From NCBI GenBank assembly GCA_020444475.1, contig JAHLKV010000001.1:1-64000 (forward strand): 64,000 bases of DNA, read 5' to 3'. This stretch comes from a bacterium (GTDB lineage Bacteria; Zixibacteria; MSB-5A5; GN15; FEB-12). Shown one piece after another: positions 54,501 to 62,104 of the stretch; the stretch's first letter is position 1; the number at the start of each line of letters is the position of its first letter. The translations under genes were made by a program, and so were the position numbers. Below the pieces are notes generated by a model. The model had not been told where the DNA came from, ran no database searches, and saw only the letters and a program-made list of their open reading frames with translations.

Positions 54501-56335
54501 GCCGCCCAGGTGGGATCTCCCACGGCGCCGACGGTAACCGATTTCCCGGAGAAATCCGCAAGGGCGTTGCCGGCGCCCCCTTCGAACGGGAGGTATAACG
54601 ACATGATGGGCAGGTCGTTTTTCAACCAGGCCACGGCTGCCGTGGTGGCGCCACCTTCGAGCGTGTAGGTGACAATCAAGTCGTCATCGTTACCATTTTC
54701 CGGAGTCGATGCGCTCATCTGAACATCGCTCAGGTAGACCGACTTGACCGTGATGGAGTTTGAGAACGCCGGGGCGCCCTGGGCAGTATCGGAGAACGGT
54801 GTTACCCGGGCATACCAGGAATCACCCACCGATGTTTCTGCCGCGTCCACGAAATTCTCACCCTCCGTATACATGGCGCTGATTTGATCAGGGGAGAGGA
54901 CGTGATCGAAGAGTCGTACGTCATCAATGACGCCTTCGAATTCGAAAGAGCCCTGATAGGCTCCGATCTGCAACGTGGCATCGGTGCAAGGATCGGCAGT
55001 ACCGTTGTCCACTTCAGCACCGTCGCGGTACAGGGTCATGGTCCCTGTCGAGTTATCGTAACTCAGGGCGACGAAGTACCACGTATTGAGACTGAGCGCT
55101 GAAGGATCCTGCACCACTGTCCAGTTGCCGTTATGACCGGCGATGAGGTGGTTGGAACTGGATGCCGGGCAGCGCAGAATGTGGCCGCCGGCGCTGACAT
55201 CGCCGCAGAGTATATTGTTCCAATCGTCGGCCTGACGATTAATCCACGCGGTAATCGTGTAAGAGGCGTTGGTCGGGAAGGTCTCCCCACCGGACAGGTA
55301 GGCATTGTTGTCGAACTGAAACGCCCCCGTGCCGTTGTGACCGATACTGCTCGACCAGACTGGCGAGCGAACCGCAACCAGACTGTTGCCGAGACCGGAA
55401 ACATCGTGCAGGGCATTGGTGTCGCCGCCCTCGAACGGATAGACCATGTCCGCCATCGGTGTTCCATTGCGGTACCACGAGGTGGCAGCAGTCGTCGCTT
55501 CACCGTCGAGCGCATAGGTGCAAGTCAGATCGTCGTCGTCGAGCTCAAACGGCGAGGTTGCCGTAACGACAAGATCTGTCACGCCGACATCATTTGGCGC
55601 GTAGGAACTCGCGCCGAGGATGGAATCAAGTGAAGAGAACCAGACATCACCCATCTTGCCGTAGCCGACATCATTCGGATGTACCGCGTCGGCAAGATCG
55701 ACCGGATAGGTCAGCGCGTAGAACATATCGACGATGGCGATGTCATCGCCTTCGCTGATTCGCTGCTGGGCTACTGCCAGCACCCCGTCGTTGAAAAGCT
55801 GCGTCGTCGGGTCGTAGCCGCCGTCACGTGAGATAATGGCAGCGAGGACGACTTTGATGGGGGTACCGTAGTCGTTTTCATAGCGGTCGATCTCATCGAG
55901 TATGCGATCCACCTCGGCGGGATCCTGGTCGCCCCCCGAGATATCGTTGGTGCCGATGTGCAGCAGGACGATATCAGCGGGATTCAGAATCAGCCAGGCG
56001 TAGACGTTGTCGGCAATCTGATTGGCATGCCAGCCGCCGTGCCCTTCGTGATTGCGATCGAAATCGAGAGGTATGCCCCGGGTTTGAGTGCCGACAAAAT
56101 CGACGGAGTACCCCATGGTTGTTAACTGGAGATAGAGTGACCGGCGATAGCCGGTGTCGTCCGAACTACCGACTGCCCCGTCGGTAATAGAATCGCCTAA
56201 CGGCATAATCCGTACCGTAGCCGGCTGCGACCAGACCGCACCGGCCGATACTGAGATCAGCAACAATGTGAACAGAACCGAGATTACCTGAGAGTACCGA
56301 TAGGCAGAACTGCGCTTCGTTACAGAAGCCTCCAT
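48542..56335 (-). CDS. Giant exported SGNH hydrolase with seven LamG-like repeats and dockerin-like tail
   Basis: 2597 residues. Signal peptide about 1-37. SGNH/GDSL esterase domain about 40-250, with Ser49 in GDSITDG, the Asn in IGTNDISG, and Asp/His in DAVHPNDVGY. Seven tandem units of about 290 residues (roughly 55590 down to 49520) follow. Each unit has a short Ig-like part (DDLTCTY..ATTAATAWYRNG) and a LamG/concanavalin-like part (YPFEGG, DYSGNG, SYTKTAWVYRT, NTWYFVALTFDY, GSIDDARVY). After them come a cohesin-like and an Ig-like region, and two dockerin-like repeats. Likely role: polysaccharide binding with deacetylation or deacylation at the cell surface. The promoter at 56699-56726 gives a leader of about 355 bases. 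Confidence 0.88.
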   Translation of the reverse strand: MEASVTKRSSAYRYSQVISVLFTLLLISVSAGAVWSQPATVRIMPLGDSITDGAVGSSDDTGYRRSLYLQLTTMGYSVDFVGTQTRGIPLDFDRNHEGHGGWHANQIADNVYAWLILNPADIVLLHIGTNDISGGDQDPAEVDRILDEIDRYENDYGTPIKVVLAAIISRDGGYDPTTQLFNDGVLAVAQQRISEGDDIAIVDMFYALTYPVDLADAVHPNDVGYGKMGDVWFSSLDSILGASSYAPNDVGVTDLVVTATSPFELDDDDLTCTYALDGEATTAATSWYRNGTPMADMVYPFEGGDTNALHDVSGLGNSLVAVRSPVWSSSIGHNGTGAFQFDNNAYLSGGETFPTNASYTITAWINRQADDWNNILCGDVSAGGHILRCPASSSNHLIAGHNGNWTVVQDPSALSLNTWYFVALSYDNSTGTMTLYRDGAEVDNGTADPCTDATLQIGAYQGSFEFEGVIDDVRLFDHVLSPDQISAMYTEGENFVDAAETSVGDSWYARVTPFSDTAQGAPAFSNSITVKSVYLSDVQMSASTPENGNDDDLIVTYTLEGGATTAAVAWLKNDLPIMSLYLPFEGGAGNALADFSGKSVTVGAVGDPTWAASGGHDGFGAMVFDGDDHVIAGENFPVNSSYTKTAWVYRTGTTNNNILSGDIGANGHAFWAPVTTSHALAAGHNSHWTTVQDATPLALNTWYFVAVTFDYSTGAMVLYKNGVQVDSATVDAADLSVTDNTLMVGAFGTGNQWTGSIDDARVYNLALSPEQIATLYQSGGADTLRYTETEIGDDWAAWVTPFSATEAGASVKSNTLTIYDASDAVVEDVVVSASSPNNYTDDDLTCTYTLSGDAITAATAWSRNGGPTMVAYFPFEGGQTASLLDYSGNGLNATVAGDATWNATGDPDGFGCYDFDGNDWMNVGNYFPTNSSYTKFAWVYRTAAGVGNYGNIISGGATSGSHAFWAPSNNGYHLAAGHNSTWTTVYDPDSLDLNTWICVALTFDYAANEMILYRDGVEVDRGNPTTPDVTNAALNIGIYGTVFPWHGSMDDIRVYDQALSADQIQALYAQGRDVIASSETEIGDEWQATVTPFSATAAGTGVASNVLTVNDYMPDVSDVVLAASSPQELVTDDLSVTYSLGAYALGSATAWYRNGSPLMTIFLPFEAGADNALTDLSGSGRTVTALDTPPTWSDGGGPDGSGALSFGGAGYVSAGECFPTLSSYTKTAWVYRTDDGGAQSGNIISGDYPTAGSHAFWAPSSVGHILRAGHNGAWSATATVADVEALALDTWYFVALTFDYSTGLMSLYKNGVLIDTGTVAAPNVTDSTLQIGAYGNVYPWFGLMDDARVYDFVLSGDQIAAMYTSGGDVIEAAETEVGDEWYAEVTPYSASVMGTGVASNTLTINPLPTVELENLLLSSSSGNNFTADDLTVAFDLLDAATTAATAWYLDGNPVMVGYYPFEGDTAALRDYSGNGNHATASGDPAYDSTGGHDGNGGLVFDGDDFLVAGEIMPTASSYTKTAWVYRTGTGLNIMSGDTPTGGHAFLAHASASYRLSAGHNGTWTVVQDAVPLELDTWYFVAVTYEQATRLMTLYKDGVVVDTGTAASVDVTDATVQIGAYNSAYWWTGSIDDARLYSRALTSDQIAAMYAAGGEQVITASETNVADIWSAHVTPFSATEAGPTYVSNDLEIVEQIEVTNVAITASSPYVYLTDSLFCTYSLVADATTAATAWYVDGSPLAVALYPFEGGGAANVDISGNANDLTISGTLNWSATAGHDGFGAYQFSGAGWLVNPTAFPTQSSYTKMAWVYRTADGGASSGNIISGTAPNTGSHAFWAPSNQSYRLSAGHNGAWTTVQDPVPLDPDTWYHVAVTFDYDTGIIRLYKNGVEVDNAVVAVKDVTDPTLSVGVYGTVFPWFGTIDDAKVYAFAMPPEQIAATYTSGQNLVVPEMTAVGEEWEAHVTPFSAAGIGDTETSNAVTINSLPVVDLANLQLAATSPENLITDDLICSFTLVADATTSATVFYKDGLPTMSLFLPMEGGSENALTDYSGNGATVTAVGSPVWSASAGHDGFGALQFDGTSWLNAGANFPTTSSYTKTAWVYRTNDGGSNSGNIISGVSPNTGSHAFWAPSSQGYRLSAGHNGAWYTVQDTNPLSPDTWYFVALTFDYDTGELVLYKNGVQVSSAISPVVDVTDPSLMVGVYGTVYPWFGTIDEPAVYNHALTPEQIASLYSDGMNTIKYTETSAYDTWEAHVTPFNATTPGSTYVSNMIVVQPLPEALLSLTPDRPLARCGSSDTLWLQMDFDSTIVRGGVFTLGVESAYLQPLTAIPGPALDSIGAGNYTLTSTAYADSITVQFEVTSGQFAPSPVVILGVVVDCIGETSQTEIDFAHSALLDEILDPLPHDVQGCALQVDCTPPSITVQSPASGGTYSEYPPILTFRIADDVELAHGYYRVDSCVGPWMPMWLFNLSGHDLAVGWQAPQTAPGPHTLYFRIVDEAGNSNVDTCSAWWQYIWSPASCCEGLAGNINADALDQVDLSDLIYLVNYLFLGGPAPECRGEANTNGDVDCDIDLTDLIFLVNRLFLGGPAPLPCVSACD
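49520..55590 (-). repeat. Seven tandem coding repeats of about 870 bp
   Basis: The PFEGG-coding landmarks fall near 55435, 54585, 53710, 52837, 51953, 51095 and 50222, a period of 850-885 bp. Similarity extends to DNA level in the LamG cores. The array could expand or contract by recombination and would be hard to assemble from short reads. Confidence 0.85.
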
Positions 56336-56830
56336 ATGCGCCCCCGCATCTTCTTGGATATAAGTGTCGTTTATGAACCTGGCGGGTCAGAAACAGATGC
56401 AACTGCAGGCAGGATGTCAGGCTGCGGAGATGCGTCAGCCCCCGGATGAAGCTCGGCATGACAGCGCCCATGTCACAAGCCGATTAAAACGATTGTGGCG
56501 TTAACGTTGCTTCGCTACAAGCCCCCAGATTCGCTTCTTTTGTTTTCCTGTCTCGTTCTTGTCGCGTCAAACGAGTTCTAGTACAAGACCGATGGATGGA
56601 TGAATCGGAGGGTGTGCAATCGAAGGATACTCCACCGGAACGGATATCGTCCAAAGTAATGACGTGGACTGCAAAGTCCACGAACTACCTGTATTTTCAG
56701 TATAGTCATTTCACTATACTAGTCAAGAATATTCTGGACTCTCAGGTCAATTCTAACAATTAGGGAATAATAGTGATGCGACAAATGGTGTCGTTTCAGC
56801 CCACGAGCATGTCTGCGTCGGAAGAGGAAA
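56336..56830. other. Intergenic region with long leader and regulatory palindromes
   Basis: 495 bases with no credible gene. It contains the promoter and operator-like palindrome at 56699-56726, plus a perfect 7-bp stem-loop GTGGACT-GCAA-AGTCCAC (56664-56681) just inside the predicted leader. Confidence 0.6.
56699..56726 (-). promoter_or_regulatory. Promoter overlapped by a palindromic operator-like site
   Basis: Minus strand: TTGACT (56721-56726), 16-bp spacer, TATACT (56699-56704). A perfect inverted repeat AGTATAGT-N6-ACTATACT (56699-56720) covers the whole spacer and the -10 element, a typical repressor-operator geometry. It drives the giant SGNH-LamG gene. Confidence 0.68.
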
Positions 56831-59800
56831 CTACTGAGCCGGGGTGGCCGAGGAGTTTTCGCAGCCAACAAGCAATTCGGGCCCGCCGAGGAACAGCATA
56901 TTGACATAGTGGATCAAATCGGATAGATCCACTGAACAATCTGCGGTTACATCTCCTACGAAGGCAGGTTGGATCGCGGGACCACCGAGAAAGAGGTAGT
57001 TGACGAGATAGATCAAATCAGAGAGGTCGGAAGAATGATTGTGGGTGACATCTCCAAGCAGCCAGGTCCAGAACACGAGAGTGTCACTTGATGTCGTCCT
57101 GTTTCCGGTGAGATCAAAGGATTCAACGTACCACGAGTAGCGCCGTCCAAACTGCACAGAATCGACCACCGGGAAGACAGTATCTGTCAGAGAATCGGCG
57201 ATAGTGACAAAGTCTGGTATGTTGTCAGTGGAGAGGATGAGAGAATAGCGCACCGTATCGTAGGGATCACCGTCAACCGAGGTGCTCCACCGGAACTGCG
57301 GCAGCAGGTCGTACAGAATCTTGTTTGAGTCTGCACCTGACGGGGGACTCAGGCAGGTGAACGCACCGGGTGCATTCGGTTCTCGGTCGAGCGTGAAGGA
57401 AAGGCTGTCGCACCAATCCCCGTACTCGTAGCCATCGAACGCCCGCGTTCGCCACCAGAGGGTTGCATTTTCGGGCAGATCCTGTTCGACAGTCCAGCCT
57501 GTGGAATCGCCCTGTTCGAAGATGGCGGCAGTATCGGCGATCAACTCCAGCAGCGCCGCGTCCGCATACATCTCGAAGTCATACCAGAGGGAGTCGTCTT
57601 GTTCATCGATTGTCTGGAGCACATAGAGAGAGGGCGTCGCCGCGCTAACAATCTCACCGTTGGTTGGACTGCGGGGAATCGGCGGCTGGGGCGGAGTATT
57701 CACCCGGAAAGGGGTTTCCCACCATGCGGACCACGAGAAGCCGTTGAAGGACCGCACCCGCACGAAGTACAGGCCGCCATCGACAAGGGGCGTGCCGCCG
57801 TAGACGACAGCGGTATCCGATGATTCGAGCGAGTCAGGGTTCCACAGCTCGGCAATCGACCAGTCCGCGTCGTCGCCAAACTCTATCTCGAAGTAAACCT
57901 GAGCATGATTGGCTGTATCGAAGTACTCCCAGGCTGCGACCGGCGTCGCGCTAAGCACGTGCAGGTTGGCGGCTACGCCGTCGACGGTAACCCGTCGCAC
58001 TTCGGGCAGGCGAGACAGCACCGTCATTGTGATATCCATGGTGTCGGCGTAGACAGTGTCCTCGGCGATAAACCGCACCGAATACGTTCCTGTGTCGCCG
58101 TAGGCGATAATCCACGACAACAGCCCAGATCCGTTGGCGCTGTCTTCGAACGCGGAGCCGGCGGGCAGGTTCTCGGCAAAAAGCGAAGGAAAGGGGCCGT
58201 CAGGATCATCAGCAATTATGCGAAGAGCGAGGGTGTCTCCCTCAAAGGCGAGTACCGGCTCCAACGAATCGATAAGAGGGGGGACCTCGATATCAGCGAC
58301 CGACACGAAAAGCGATTGGGTGTCCGCAGCCAGAGAATCGTCCGTGACGAAGAAAAGTAGTTCGTAACTTCCGTGCTGTGAATAACCCGGTATCCAATCG
58401 AGGGAAGCCGCGCCGTTACCCGAGTCGACAAACGTCGCACCAGTTGGCAGGCCATCCGCAGAAATTGATACTGAAGAACTGTCGGGGTCGGCCGCGAGGA
58501 CAGCCAGTGAGATCGTGTCACCCTCGAAAACCGCGAGACTGTCCAGTGGGAAGAGAACCGGCGCGCGGTTGACATTCAGAACGAAGATGGAGACCATTTG
58601 GGTATCGGCTGTCAGGGAATCATCGACCGCAATGAAGAACACGTTGTACTCCCCCTGCGAGTCATAACCGGGCGACCAGGAGAAGTGTCCTATTCCTGAT
58701 GAGTCAATTTCGAAGGTGGCGCTGTCCGGGAGGGAGTCGACCGACAGCACCGGTGCTGTGCTGTCGGGATCAGCGGCCGTCACAACGAAAAAAAGGGAGT
58801 CTCCTTCTAGGATCGCCGTGTCGGAGATAGTCGCGACTTCCGGCGCCGCATTTCGGTTGATGACGGTGATGGCGACGATCATCGTATCGACGGCGCTGGA
58901 ATCATCGGTTGCACGAAAGTACACCTCATACTGTCCGGCCTGCCAGTACTCGGGCCCCCATCGAAAGCGCCCGAACCCGTTTCCGCTGTCGGCAAACGCG
59001 GCGCCATAGGGAAGGGAATCCGCCGCCAGCGTCGGCACCGGACTATCGGGATCCGACGCCTGGATGGCGAAGACAAGAGAATCACCTTCCAAGACATCTT
59101 TGGGCGCCACCTGATTCAGTTGCGGCGGATCGTTGGTAGCAACAATCAGGATCACAATACGCGCGCTATCATCCAGGAATCCGTCGGAGACAATCACGGT
59201 GAACGACGTGTCGACATCGTCAGATCCGGGAGTACCGTACAGACTGTCACCATCGGCGGTGAGCCAGGCCGGGATGCTGTCGTACGATACGGCCGTGTCC
59301 GGCGCGAAGGAGTCGGCAAATGAAATGCGGAATACAAACGGCTGGTTCTCGAAGGCTTCGACCGTATCGGCGGAGTTGATCACCGGCGCTTCGTTGATGC
59401 AGCCGATACCAAAAGCGCCGACAAATGCGCCGCAGGGACTGAGCGAATCTGCACACGAGGAGACATCATACAGCGAGAAGTTGTCGGCGTCGGCATCGCA
59501 GTAATACGGATTCACTTCAAAGTTGAAGTTGTTTCCGGCCAGCGACGCGAGACCGTCAATCCAGTCACCGTCGGCGTTGCCAAAGATGTTCGAGCAGGAG
59601 ACGGACGGCAGACTGACAGAATCCTGGGCATAGACGCCCGCTCCCTGTACACTAAATGATATGATCGATGTATCTATGGTCACCGCGCTGCCTGCGGCGT
59701 AGAGGCCACCGCCGAGTCCGGTTTCGCCGAATCCCGATGGCGCCGCACGATTGTGACTGATGGTGACGCGAGAGAGGAGAAGAGAACAGCTTTCGACAGC

Positions 59801-60889
59801 CAGGCCACCGCCGCGGGCGGCCTCGTCTTCGGTCTGCTCTTCGGCCGTATTGTGGGCGATCAGAGAGTTGGACACGACGGCTGTCGACCGACTGAAGTAC
59901 ACACCACCGCCCTGGGTGGCAGAGTTTGCAACAAACGAGCTGGCGTGGATGGCGATTACCGATGAATCGGCAAGTATCGCACCACCACGATAATAGTTGT
60001 CAACTTCGTTCGCCTCGAACGTGCAGGAGTCGATGGTCAGGTGCGAGGAGTCGTCTACATAGACGGCGCCGCCGCCGCCGGTTGCGCGGTTCGAGGTGAA
60101 GGAACTACGCGCGATAGCCAAGTCGGCGTCGAATCCCGCTATGGCGCCACCGAAGGGAGTCGCTCCGCCAACACCGCCGTCGGAGGCGATGTTGCCGCTA
60201 AACGACGAACTGTCGATTTGTAGCCGCGAGTTTTTCACCGAAATCGCCCCCCCGGCTCCCTCGGCATCCGAGAGATTGTTGTCGAACTCGCAGTTGATGA
60301 TAGAAATGTTCGAGCTGTTCCGGACTTTGAGCGCTCCGGCCACAAAGGTGGGAAGTTTGGCGCGCTCCTCGGGGCTTTTGCAGGCGGAGCAGCCGACAAT
60401 ATTGTCGGTGAATAGACAGTTTGCGAAAACTGCTCCGGAACTATCGCAGAGGACGGCTGTCCCCTGGCCATCAAAATAGTAATCGCGAAAGACACAGTTC
60501 TCGATCCTGGGTGAGGCGCCCTGCAGATGGACCAGTCCGTACTGGGAGCCGCCGTTGGCGAAGGTAATGCCGGATATCACGGTAGCAGAGTCTTCGGCGC
60601 TGTGAAGAAACAGCGCTCGAACAACGGCCTGTTGGCAATCGATGATTGTAGAATCCGGACCGGTCGAGGACCTGAGGACGAGTTGTTTGCCCGCGAAGTC
60701 GACGTCAACGTTTCCGGCGCCGGTGTATGTCCCCGGGGCGAGGAGAATGGTGTCGCCGGCCTGGGCGCTGTCGATCGCGCTCTGGATGGTGGGGAAGGGG
60801 TCGGGAACGGCCAGCTCGGCCCCGAAGGCGACCTGACAGGTCAGCAATACAACAAGAAATAAGGCGCCCCATCGTGAACTAGTTTTCAT
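56831..60889 (-). CDS. Exported beta-helix / Ig-like giant with dockerin-like tail
   Basis: 1352 residues from the ATG at 60889 (TAGGGA five bases upstream; the frame is open from 60988). Signal peptide about 1-23 (MKTSSRWGALFLVVLLTCQ). Residues 25-500 form a right-handed parallel beta-helix: it starts TIQSAIDSAQAGDTILLAPG and has repeated N-x-A/S and S-x-F coil motifs. Four or five cadherin/Ig-like repeats (about 500-960) have EGDSL..ADPDS cores. Fibronectin-like segments (about 1000-1250) and two dockerin-like repeats (DLSDLIYLVNYLF, DLSDLIHYVNMLF) finish the protein. It is probably a surface adhesin or polysaccharide-binding protein. A lyase activity is possible for beta-helices, but no catalytic residues are recognised. 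Confidence 0.85.
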   Translation of the reverse strand: MKTSSRWGALFLVVLLTCQVAFGAELAVPDPFPTIQSAIDSAQAGDTILLAPGTYTGAGNVDVDFAGKQLVLRSSTGPDSTIIDCQQAVVRALFLHSAEDSATVISGITFANGGSQYGLVHLQGASPRIENCVFRDYYFDGQGTAVLCDSSGAVFANCLFTDNIVGCSACKSPEERAKLPTFVAGALKVRNSSNISIINCEFDNNLSDAEGAGGAISVKNSRLQIDSSSFSGNIASDGGVGGATPFGGAIAGFDADLAIARSSFTSNRATGGGGAVYVDDSSHLTIDSCTFEANEVDNYYRGGAILADSSVIAIHASSFVANSATQGGGVYFSRSTAVVSNSLIAHNTAEEQTEDEAARGGGLAVESCSLLLSRVTISHNRAAPSGFGETGLGGGLYAAGSAVTIDTSIISFSVQGAGVYAQDSVSLPSVSCSNIFGNADGDWIDGLASLAGNNFNFEVNPYYCDADADNFSLYDVSSCADSLSPCGAFVGAFGIGCINEAPVINSADTVEAFENQPFVFRISFADSFAPDTAVSYDSIPAWLTADGDSLYGTPGSDDVDTSFTVIVSDGFLDDSARIVILIVATNDPPQLNQVAPKDVLEGDSLVFAIQASDPDSPVPTLAADSLPYGAAFADSGNGFGRFRWGPEYWQAGQYEVYFRATDDSSAVDTMIVAITVINRNAAPEVATISDTAILEGDSLFFVVTAADPDSTAPVLSVDSLPDSATFEIDSSGIGHFSWSPGYDSQGEYNVFFIAVDDSLTADTQMVSIFVLNVNRAPVLFPLDSLAVFEGDTISLAVLAADPDSSSVSISADGLPTGATFVDSGNGAASLDWIPGYSQHGSYELLFFVTDDSLAADTQSLFVSVADIEVPPLIDSLEPVLAFEGDTLALRIIADDPDGPFPSLFAENLPAGSAFEDSANGSGLLSWIIAYGDTGTYSVRFIAEDTVYADTMDITMTVLSRLPEVRRVTVDGVAANLHVLSATPVAAWEYFDTANHAQVYFEIEFGDDADWSIAELWNPDSLESSDTAVVYGGTPLVDGGLYFVRVRSFNGFSWSAWWETPFRVNTPPQPPIPRSPTNGEIVSAATPSLYVLQTIDEQDDSLWYDFEMYADAALLELIADTAAIFEQGDSTGWTVEQDLPENATLWWRTRAFDGYEYGDWCDSLSFTLDREPNAPGAFTCLSPPSGADSNKILYDLLPQFRWSTSVDGDPYDTVRYSLILSTDNIPDFVTIADSLTDTVFPVVDSVQFGRRYSWYVESFDLTGNRTTSSDTLVFWTWLLGDVTHNHSSDLSDLIYLVNYLFLGGPAIQPAFVGDVTADCSVDLSDLIHYVNMLFLGGPELLVGCENSSATPAQ

Positions 60890-60959
60890 GCACATCCCTA
60901 TGCCGTAGAATGTCGAGGCCCTCGGATTGGGGCCGCATTCGATCCACCAGTACGTCTCC

Positions 60960-60988
60960 AATGTGCCGGGCGCCGCCCCCGGTGTCAA
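60960..60988 (-). promoter_or_regulatory. Candidate promoter of the beta-helix gene
   Basis: Minus strand: perfect TTGACA (60983-60988), 17-bp GC-rich spacer, weak -10 CACATT (60960-60965). The predicted leader is about 64 bases. Confidence 0.35.
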
Positions 60989-61182
60989 ATACTAAACCGT
61001 TGTCGATACCATTCTTATAATCGGTCATTGAGAAAGCCCATTTCACCTTTACAGAGACGTCTGTATCATTTAAACGCTGCCGACGTTTCCTCGGTTGCAG
61101 GAACCGGTTTCAATTGACGGCGGGGTTGTGTTCACCCTTTTTGTGGGACCAGCGATGTTTTCCGGCAAACCGAGGTACTGGC

Positions 61183-62097
61183 GTGAGCTTCCTGTTCCTA
61201 GCGATTCTGTGTTCGTCCTCTATCGCTCTGATCTTTAAGTACAGCGAAAGCAGGGGGCTCAACCGCTATGCCGTCACCAGCGTCAACTACCTGGCGGCCT
61301 GTTTGACAAGCGGTTTGCTGATCTGGAACCGAGGTGGCCTGGTCTCGACCAAACCGGCAGTGGGAAGCAGCCTGGAGGGGATTATCGAGACACTGATGTC
61401 CGGGAAACCTATCGAGGACCCATCGTCGGGACTCGTCTGGGCAGTAATCTGCGGACTGGCGGCGGGTGCGATTTTCTTCCTGGCGTTTGTCTTCTACCAG
61501 AAAAGCGTCAAGGAGGAAGGTGTCGGACTATCAGGAGCCTTTGCGAAACTGGGGATACTGGTTCCGATGGCGCTCTCGCTGGCTTTGTGGCGGGAATATC
61601 CGACCGGACTGCAATGGCTGGGGATGGCGATCGCGGTGTTCTCAATCTTTCTGGTAAACTGGCCCACTCGCCGCAACCGCTGGCAGGGCCTCAGAACGTC
61701 GCTGATCCTGTTGTTCGTTTTTGCAGGATTGGCTGAGTTCAGCAACAAGGTTTTCCAAAAGTACGGAATTGTCGACCTCAAGGACGCCTTCCTGCTGACC
61801 ACGTTTTTCGTGGCGTTGCTTCTGAGCCTGATGGTCACGGTTCGACGGCGCCAGGTGGTCACCGGAAAGGACTGGCTGACCGGTCTGGCGGTGGGGATTC
61901 CAAACTACTTCTCTTCGTACTTCCTCATTTTGGCACTGGAAGGGATACCGGCGGCGGTGGCCTTTCCGGTCTTTGGCGCCGGCACTATCCTGACTATCAA
62001 TGTCGGTGGAGCACTGATTTTTCGAGAAACACTTCGACCGAAAGACATCGCGGTCATAGTTCTCGTAGTGCTTTCACTAATCCTCGTAAGTATTTGA
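61183..62097 (+). CDS. DMT superfamily (EamA-like) membrane transporter
   Basis: 304 residues from a GTG at 61183, seven bases after GAGGT; the longer frame from 61114 adds a non-membrane stretch. About ten hydrophobic helices are arranged as two EamA-like halves (about 1-155 and 165-304), ending AVIVLVVLSLILVSI. The insertion after helix 2 (about 45-85) is longer than usual. Substrate unknown: family members export amino acids or other small metabolites. It is convergent with tex, with seven bases between the stops and no terminator in the gap. Confidence 0.82.
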   Translation: MSFLFLAILCSSSIALIFKYSESRGLNRYAVTSVNYLAACLTSGLLIWNRGGLVSTKPAVGSSLEGIIETLMSGKPIEDPSSGLVWAVICGLAAGAIFFLAFVFYQKSVKEEGVGLSGAFAKLGILVPMALSLALWREYPTGLQWLGMAIAVFSIFLVNWPTRRNRWQGLRTSLILLFVFAGLAEFSNKVFQKYGIVDLKDAFLLTTFFVALLLSLMVTVRRRQVVTGKDWLTGLAVGIPNYFSSYFLILALEGIPAAVAFPVFGAGTILTINVGGALIFRETLRPKDIAVIVLVVLSLILVSI

Positions 62098-62104
62098 TGA
62101 TTTG

